Shown here in pieces: positions 58,212 through 64,000 of a DNA stretch of 64,000 nucleotides. Within the stretch, counting starts at the first letter, position 1. Each line of letters begins with the position of its first letter. The notes beneath the pieces were generated by a model that saw nothing but the letters and a program-made list of their open reading frames with translations, ran no database searches and was not told the origin of the DNA. This DNA comes from Phellopilus nigrolimitatus. Its lineage: Eukaryota; Basidiomycota; Agaricomycetes; Hymenochaetales; Hymenochaetaceae. The translations under genes and the position numbers were made by a program. The stretch lies in contig JAJOHG010000016.1 of the NCBI GenBank assembly GCA_021029095.1, positions 434,001-498,000 on the forward strand, read 5' to 3'.

Positions 58212-59075
58212 TCATGGTAGCACGAAATGGAGCAGACGCACGATAGTCACAAAATGTACTCCAATTGCAGAGAATTCATTAAGGATTTCTCTGACCCCTG
58301 AGGCGAGTGACTGCACTTGCATTGGCGGCGCGAACTCTGAGTCCGCGCCTGTGATATCGAAGAACGGGTCGACGTTGGCGGCCTTAAAGACCAGCTCTGC
58401 GTCGGCGTCCTCGGTGGCATTTCCCACGTGTGCAGCAATGTCCGCAGCAAGCGTTGGAGTCGACAACGTGGCATCGGACGGCGTGGCATCGGACGGTGTA
58501 GCATCAGACGGCGTGGCATCGGTAAGCGCCATGGGTTGCTCGACGTAAGCGGCATACGCCTTCTCAACGTCGGCAACCCCGGCGGGTATACCCATGCCAG
58601 CGTCATCAGAGACCGTGATAGATGTGTAGTTACCGTGTGCGACGTGTTCGTCGACTGATTCCGGAAGCTCGAGGAGCTCGATGACGGGCGGGGACGAGAA
58701 GCATGCGGGGGTGGCAAAGGCCTGGCCAATATTGTCGTACGGCGTGTATTCCGGGTGCCTAGGAGCGTAGTCCGATACGGGAGTAGAAGACGGTGCAGGG
58801 GTGGATCCGAGGGAGGTGGAAAGGTCCACGCCACCGCACTGGAACAGGGTGGAGAGGAAGTCCGCGTTGACTGACTGGGTGGCAAGGTCTAGCACCGGGT
58901 CGCTTTTGAACGACTGCGCGCCGTACAGGGTCTGTGCAAACGAGTACGAGGTGTCGAAGTCATACTTGTCCACATAGCCGGGCTGACGAATGTGGAGGGC
59001 GCGGTCGTCGTTGACGGGGGGAATAAGGGACAGGACGAGGGAGAGAGTCGGGGCGAATCCCCGGAGGAACAGCAT
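58212..59075 (-). CDS. Putative secreted protein with ATPSD repeats and shared C-terminal module
   Basis: Intronless frame of 287 aa. Residues 1-22 are a signal peptide or anchor (MLFLRGFAPTLSLVLSLIPP). The middle is Tyr/Pro/Ser-rich without known domain (SFAQTLYGAQSFKSDPVLDL, PRHPEYTPYDNIGQAFATPA). A perfect four-fold ATPSD/ATLS repeat follows at about residues 185-205, then the module LAADIAAHVGNATEDADAEL and VFKAANVDPFFDITGADSEF, then a hydrophobic tail (FSAIGVHFVTIVRLLHFVL). The minus-strand CCATAAATA at 59189-59197 is a good TATA box 114-122 nt before the ATG. No family recognised. A cell-surface or secreted effector-type protein is possible (inference). Confidence 0.62.
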   Translation of the reverse strand: MLFLRGFAPTLSLVLSLIPPVNDDRALHIRQPGYVDKYDFDTSYSFAQTLYGAQSFKSDPVLDLATQSVNADFLSTLFQCGGVDLSTSLGSTPAPSSTPVSDYAPRHPEYTPYDNIGQAFATPACFSSPPVIELLELPESVDEHVAHGNYTSITVSDDAGMGIPAGVADVEKAYAAYVEQPMALTDATPSDATPSDATPSDATLSTPTLAADIAAHVGNATEDADAELVFKAANVDPFFDITGADSEFAPPMQVQSLASGVREILNEFSAIGVHFVTIVRLLHFVLP

Positions 59076-59188
59076 GTTTCCCGGGTCGCTGTTGAGAGTG
59101 CTTCGAGTGGAGAGTGCTTCTGCTGCTGGAGAGGAGATGGGGGAACGAGGTCAAGAAACGAATGAGGGAGACGGGAGTGGCAGGCAGG

Positions 59189-59197
59189 TATTTATGG
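59189..59197 (-). promoter_or_regulatory. TATA box of the secreted-protein gene
   Basis: CCATAAATA on the minus strand, 114-122 nt upstream of the ATG at 59075. Spacing is similar to the RlpA-like and array genes. Confidence 0.4.
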
Positions 59198-59703
59198 GCA
59201 GCGAGGATTATGTCAGGAACGCGCTCTCGGAAGCGCAACAAGACGCGTCGGTGGCGGGAATTTCCCTATTTTGGACAGACTTCTTCCACTCGATGACATG
59301 CATGACGTCTCCCGTGACGTAGGCATTCGATAACGATGGAACGGAATCAAATCCTCGGACTTTGCGAGACGGTACTCGGTATTGCCATGTTGTATGAAGC
59401 ACATTTGAATCGCGAGCGGAATAAGAGAGTTAGAGCGTATCGCAAATGTAAAGAGCACGTCAAAAATCACTAACCATTTCGTTCATCTACGACCAAAAAT
59501 TCAGCGATAGATGTCGCTGATCTCGAGCTTACTTGAACATCTGCCTGCTCGTTCGCTGCTTACCACTGCTTACTGGAACATGAGCCCCTTCTTTAATTCA
59601 CACTGGACCGATGCACGATCGCTCAAGCTCTTTCAATTAGATATTTCACAGCAACCCAACCTGCATATATCCTACAGCTTTCCATTCATTCCAGTTCGAC
59701 TCC

Positions 59704-60175
59704 TTACTTTTTGAAGGCAATTCCGGCAGTTGAGCTCTTGTAGCTAAGGGAAAGCGCGAGATTAGACGATACAAAGCTGCTGCTTGCGCAAAATCGGTAT
59801 TTCGGCTCACCCGAGATTCTCCCATCCAGGATCGATGAACGAGCTAAAATAGTAGACAAGGGTCGATCAGTAAGATGTGATCCAAAGCTTGCATGGGAAG
59901 ATAACGCACATGTATCCACGATCGTCTTTTATTCCCAATTTCTCTCCGAAGAAGCCGAAGAGCGCCTTGCTATACTTGATGTTCGCCTGCGGGATGATAT
60001 TTCCCAACGATACCTAAATTGTATGAAAAAGGGTCGACAACATCCAGAAAACACCAGAGCCGATAATCACACATGACTCAGCACATTCAAGAGGAACGCA
60101 GGTTCTAAAAGTACCCCCGAAAGTGAGGAACTCATCGTAATTGTAGTTGACCGAGATGAGCGCCTCTGCGGCGAC
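59704..60175 (-). pseudogene. MIF-like (macrophage migration inhibitory factor superfamily) pseudogene
   Basis: Exon remnants: 60175-60085, 60013-59910, 59843-59811, 59743-59704. They read ISVNYNYDEFLTFGGTF, EPAFLLN, VSLGNIIPQANIKYSKALFG, FFGEKLGIKDDRGYISFIDP, GWENLGYKSSTAGIAFKK and stop. This is the fungal MIF/tautomerase fold from strand 2 to the end, and the last three splice joins keep frame. Three defects are visible: one extra A at the TTTTAGAACC site in the first remnant breaks the frame; the usual GKPE-type segment before ISV is missing; and no N-terminal exon with the catalytic Pro2 is found upstream. Intact MIF proteins are small trimeric tautomerases. This one should be non-functional unless the A is an error and an upstream exon was missed. 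Confidence 0.75.
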
Positions 60176-60179
60176 CTAC

Positions 60180-61425
60180 ATACGATCGTATCGTTGATAT
60201 CGCTCAATGACAACATGATAGTCTGAATCTTTACTTTGGAGAATCCTCTGCCGCGCGCGAGTTACCTCAAGACCATGTTGTCCAAGGGACCCGGTGCAGA
60301 GGACGCGCGCTGATGCCAATATAGAAGAGGGTTCCGTAGGCGAAGGTAAGACACGCTTGCGCCCTCGACCGGGGGACGCGCGTACAAGAGAGTAAAGTCT
60401 GGGCCATGTATTGCACACGCTATAGCCAGTTCCTGAGATCGCCAGCAATCAGCAAGGTACATAGCACGCGCACAGATGAACACACCTACACAGTCTCATT
60501 TGCGCTGCTGATCACTCGTACACACGACCATCGTTATTCTGTCCCGTCAGCGCATCTGCAGCAGAGCGCGTTAATAAAGCGCGAAAGCCCCGGAATCGGG
60601 AACGAGCTGGCATAGGATAGCCACAGGACCACGTCGGCTCAAATATAGGCCGAGAAGAAAATGTCGGGGGATACAATGAGACGCGGGCGAAGCTACGTTT
60701 GCGCGCGTGACCAGGAGGCTCGAATTCGAAGGAGGGATATTGGATGCGTGGATTGCACTTGAAATTTAGCATGACACTTGTCCATGAGCAAGATAACGCG
60801 CTCGCACAAGCTTGTCCGCGCCGACGGTAACCCTGCATACGCCAATATCGTCTGCCTGTCGCCCCTGCCCTTTCTCGAGGTCCCAGACTCGCCGGTTCCT
60901 TTTCCAGTGCGACCGAGTCCAGTCCACGACTCGGAACAGACGCACCAGAAGGACAGACATGGTCGGCCTGCACATCGAATCGCAGGGTGTACCAGAGCGA
61001 AGAGATTGCCGGCCTTTGGTGGGAAGCTGCAGAATGGAGAGCGTGACAGTGTGCGGGGGGTGAGAGCGTGTTCGACGCTCAGAGAAAAGAAACCGCACTG
61101 CTCGGCTTACTCAAGTCCTCAATTTCCTACGGGCTTCCCTTGAATCGTTTCAAATTTCCATGCTCGCGGGCCTGCACGATAGCTACTACCACAATCCCTT
61201 GGCGCGACGCCCTGTTCGCAGAGGCCGCGTACAATCCATCGCGTGCGACCTCCATGAGCAGCTGGCCGAAAACTTTGCGGACGAGAAGAGTGTCGTCTTC
61301 GTGTGAGAGAGCTTGAGCGGCAGAGGTGAGCGACAAGAATGACCTCAGGTTTTGAGCAGCATTTGACGCGTAGTCTGTACGCGAGCCGATGCATCACGTG
61401 CACAAGCTCGAGAGACCGGCCCTAA
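60180..61425. other. Repeat remnants, no gene supported
   Basis: 60620-60930 matches 42980-43110 (CTCGAGGTCCCAGAC.CGCCGG, GGCTCAAAT..GGCCGAGAAG). The remaining frames are short shadows. The upstream exons of the MIF relic would lie at 60180-60300 but are not readable. Confidence 0.45.
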
Positions 61426-62323
61426 GACATTGCTTACTCATCGCTCTCGAACACGACGACGTGCAGCAACACCCGCCGCATTCCTTCGAGATCCGGTAAG
61501 AAAGTTAAATACTTGGGCTCTGGTGAAACGCAGGTGGAAGGATTGTGAGGTCAACGGTATGCACTCGTGTGTTCGCCAACCACCTTTTTTCTCGATTCTG
61601 CGCTCACTATCACTTCGTTCTCCAGCGTAGTCGCTCGTGAAAGAGTGGGTTGTATCTGTGTTATCTATCAACAATCGAATCCATTTCCTTCTCGTCCATG
61701 TGCACATCCATGCGAAGAATGTCGATGTTTCTGCCTTGACTCCATCGCCTCTTTCAACTAACCTTGTCTGGCCCGTCCTGACGCACCCCGAACGTGTCTG
61801 AAACACCAGTCGCACGTCCTAGTGAGCCTCTATCCTTCGATACCAGCTTTGCTGATCCAAGCCTGGTATCGGCAATCTTTTGTGCATTGAGAGCAACGAC
61901 CGCGCTTTGGAAGCAACACTTTGCGCTGTAATAACAACACTTCGCGCTTTGAGAGCAATGCTTCATGCTTTGACAGCAACACCTCATGCTTTGGGGAGCA
62001 ATGTTCCGTCTAATGGTTACCAGTAATAAGACTTCACGAAATGGTTTCTGAGCTGAATACAATCAGCAATGCATGCTTATTTGCTGTGACATTTGTATGT
62101 GCCGCTTTGCAGGTGCGTTTTGTATATAAGCTAGCACTTCTCTCGGCCTTTCTTTATCCAACAACTCTACTTACCAGCGATAAGGTGAGCAACATTGAGA
62201 CACAGCTTTGTCTCGCCTAGTCCATTACCAGTTCTTGTACATGTACTAAAGCGGTCCATCTTCAGACTTCCAAACACCAACACATCACTCAACACATCTA
62301 CTTCCAAGCTCCCAGACACCAAC
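61426..62323 (+). promoter_or_regulatory. Upstream module of coiled-coil copy 2
   Basis: Full-length version of the module at 16080-16735. TATA box TGTATATAAG at 62121-62130, followed by CAACTCTACTTACCAGCGATAAGGTGAGC, where GGTGAGC could be a splice donor of a leader intron. The same core (CTCTACTTATCAGCAGTAAG, then GTGAGC) recurs at 63373-63395. Confidence 0.5.
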
Positions 62324-62793
62324 ATGGCATTCAGCGCGCCCACTTCCAGTATTCCGGACTCCGACAGGTCGCCCAGCGTGCCCGCTTCCAGTCTGCCAGA
62401 CCTCGACATGCCACCCAACTCGCCCATTTTCGGTCTTCCAGACACCGATATGTCACCCAACGCACCCACTTCCAGTCTTCCAAACCTTGGTATTTTGACA
62501 GAGAGAAAGCTGCTTGAGGAAGCTTTGGAATGCCATGAAAAGTACTGAAGCAGCAGTTGTAGACATTGGAACTAACGAAGTGGCAACACGAGAAAAAGTT
62601 ATTGGCATTGCAGAACCAGCTACCGTGCAGCAGAAGAAAAGGACAAGAAGAGCTAGCTGAGCGCATAAAGGAAGTGTGTTGTCAACATTCTGAAAACATT
62701 CTGAATCTTCAAAGCCAGGTCACTAAGGCAGAAAGCGCTTTAAGAGATGCAAGAGATAAACTTGCAGATCATTATCGCGCGGGACTCATGTAG
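62324..62793 (+). pseudogene. Coiled-coil copy 2, frameshifted
   Basis: The first frame (62324-62548) encodes a head with five Ser/Pro/Asp repeats of about 18 residues (TSSIPDSDRSPSVPASSLPD, LDMPPNSPIFGLPD and on) and TERKLLEEALECHEK. The coil then continues in a different frame from about 62540 (LELTKWQHEKKLLALQNQL .. ESALRDARDKLADHYRAGLM, stop at 62791). An in-frame TAG and the frame change at 62545-62565 break it, and the gap is too short for an intron. Relative to copy 1 the head repeat has expanded. Confidence 0.55.
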
Positions 62794-63473
62794 CCACATT
62801 TTCTTGTTTCATGTAGCTAGCAATAGTAATGTGTGTGCAATGAGCTGCCTTGATTTATCAAGCCTTATTCTGTGACGAGCGTGCATAGATATAAGTGCAA
62901 CCAATCTGATAAGTACAACCGAGTCTGCAAAGCAACGGCGAAGCCTCTGCTCTGTCTACATACGGAAGAAGAGTGGTCTGGGGGTGCAGCGCGGCACGCG
63001 TGACGCTTAGACTGTCCTGCTTCCATACATATTCACTTTTATTCCCTCTCCAGTTTCCATTTCTCTACCTTAGGCAGCCTCCACGATCGTCCTCCATCCG
63101 CGGAGTTTAGGAAGAGCCACAGTGCCATTTGACTCCCCTCTGCGCTCCGATCGCGCTCGGCCGAAAATTTCCTCTGCTGCCTCTGTGCACAACTCTGCCA
63201 ACAATGTTCCATGCTTTGGGAGAAGTCGCCCAACGAATGGTTGCTAATAACCAGGCACTGCACAAAATGCATACTTTATCGGCTGGATGTAGGTAGCGCT
63301 TGTCTGTGTTACTTTGCAGGGCCGGTTTGCATATAATGTAGAACTCCTCTCTGCCTTTCTTGCTCCAACAACTCTACTTATCAGCAGTAAGGTGAGCATC
63401 TACGAGGCTCGTATCATCCGAGTTATCAGCCCCTGTACTAACACAGTCCTCGTTTAGACTTTGAGACTCTAGC
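62794..63473. repeat. Downstream module and next upstream module of the coiled-coil family
   Basis: 62800-62900 matches 17080-17180. 63200-63400 is a shorter version of 61950-62200 with TGCATATAATG as TATA-like box near 63329. The 62930-63190 part is unique to me. Confidence 0.5.
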
Positions 63474-63701
63474 ATGGCGACCAACCTGACCCCTCCCGGA
63501 AACCCAGCGAACGTACGAGGTGTGCTTCGCGAAGATGATTTAACGAAGCATAGTGAGGAGAACTTGGAAGTCGAGCTCTTCGCTACCGAGCGCAAGCTCC
63601 ATGCAACGGCAGATTGCGGATTGAGATGTCAGCTGATTGAGAAGATCCTGGATCTGCGGTACCAGTCATTTACGAAAGGATGTGCATCGAAAGACGCTTA
63701 G
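63474..63701 (+). CDS. Small charged ORF 3 of the coiled-coil family locus
   Basis: Frame of 75 aa (MATNLTPPGNPANVRGVLRE, EDDLTKHSEENLEVELFATER..). A Pro-containing head followed by a charged helix matches the layout of copies 1 and 2, but the residues have diverged. The TATA-like box and GTGAGC block upstream, and the GTAGCTAGCTATGGCAATG module downstream, place it in the same family unit. Function unknown; expression is untested. Confidence 0.42.
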   Translation: MATNLTPPGNPANVRGVLREDDLTKHSEENLEVELFATERKLHATADCGLRCQLIEKILDLRYQSFTKGCASKDA

Positions 63702-64000
63702 GAGAGACTTAAAAGTTATTGTGGTGATGAATAGAAACTGCCGTAGCAATTTTTGTTTTGTGTTCGTGTAGCTAGCTATGGCAATGAGCGTGCATAGAGC
63801 TGCTTGTACGATCCGAGCGCTTTATGTGCACAGATGGGCATACAAATGAGCGTACAAAATGACAGCGAAGCGAAGTGAGGTCACAGACAAGAGGCGACCT
63901 GGACAACATTTCGTGATTCGGCACGACACTGCATGCGAAGGCCTCCTCAAAATGCAGGATGTCTTGATCCTCAAAACCAGTTTTTGCTTTTTCGAGTAGC
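63702..64000. repeat. Downstream module and the edge of an R-type tail
   Basis: 63745-63850 is the coiled-coil downstream module. The last 50 nt (AATGCAGGATGTCTTGATCC, TCAAAACCAG) resemble the R-block tail at 38560-38600, so another R-type copy may begin at the window edge. Confidence 0.45.

Noticed and set aside
58247..58885. 212-codon minus-strand frame rich in Pro/Arg/Ser
   Set aside because: Overlaps the 58212-59075 secreted-protein frame in another phase. The paralogous module at 57.6 kb supports the latter frame.

Overview
The window is nuclear DNA of a filamentous fungus, most likely an agaricomycete basidiomycete. The evidence is multi-exon genes with 50-65 nt introns (GTRNGT donors, CTRAY-like branch points, AG acceptors), micro-exons of 21-27 nt, a fungal BCS1-type AAA ATPase, an AIM2-type dienelactone hydrolase, a Kex2-processed RlpA-like secreted protein, an F-box family and a fungal MIF relic. 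There is no bacterial operon structure, and I found no tRNA, rRNA, CRISPR array, viral gene or recognisable transposase.

Layout. 0-7.3 kb: two well supported minus-strand genes, a BCS1-like ATPase (7 exons) and a dienelactone-hydrolase-like enzyme (7 exons, two of them micro-exons). 9.9-16 kb: a tandem duplication of about 3.2-3.5 kb carrying an intact F-box gene and a frameshifted second copy; a truncated third copy lies at 28.5 kb. 16-17.5 kb: small coiled-coil ORFs with a shared promoter module; relatives lie at 62.1-63.9 kb at the right end. 17.5-51 kb: a repeat-dominated accessory region built from (i) R blocks at 21.4, 29.2, 35.8, 37.1 and 43.3 kb with palindromic GATCG modules and a GC hairpin, (ii) S blocks at 20.0, 23.1 and 44.8 kb, and (iii) a tandem array with a period near 8 kb whose units each carry one member of an unrecognised gene family (32.8, 40.5, 48.5 and 53.0 kb). 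Two members are intact (322 and 315 aa), one is truncated and one is frameshifted. An RlpA-like secreted protein gene at 25.3-26.0 kb sits inside a duplicated S segment, and the other copy of that segment lacks exactly this gene and has a TA/GA microsatellite in its place. 51.8-60.2 kb: single-copy genes return: a small membrane protein, a Ser/Asp/Glu-rich acidic protein, two neighbouring genes sharing a recently copied C-terminal module, and a MIF-like pseudogene. 60.2-64 kb: repeats and the coiled-coil family again.

No pathway links these genes. The region reads as a fast-evolving locus in which segmental duplication spreads small lineage-specific genes together with their promoters. Splice structures were built by hand from splice signals, frame continuity and paralogue comparison. 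The best supported are BCS1-like, dienelactone hydrolase, RlpA-like, F-box copy A and the two intact array genes, whose exon sums are all multiples of three.
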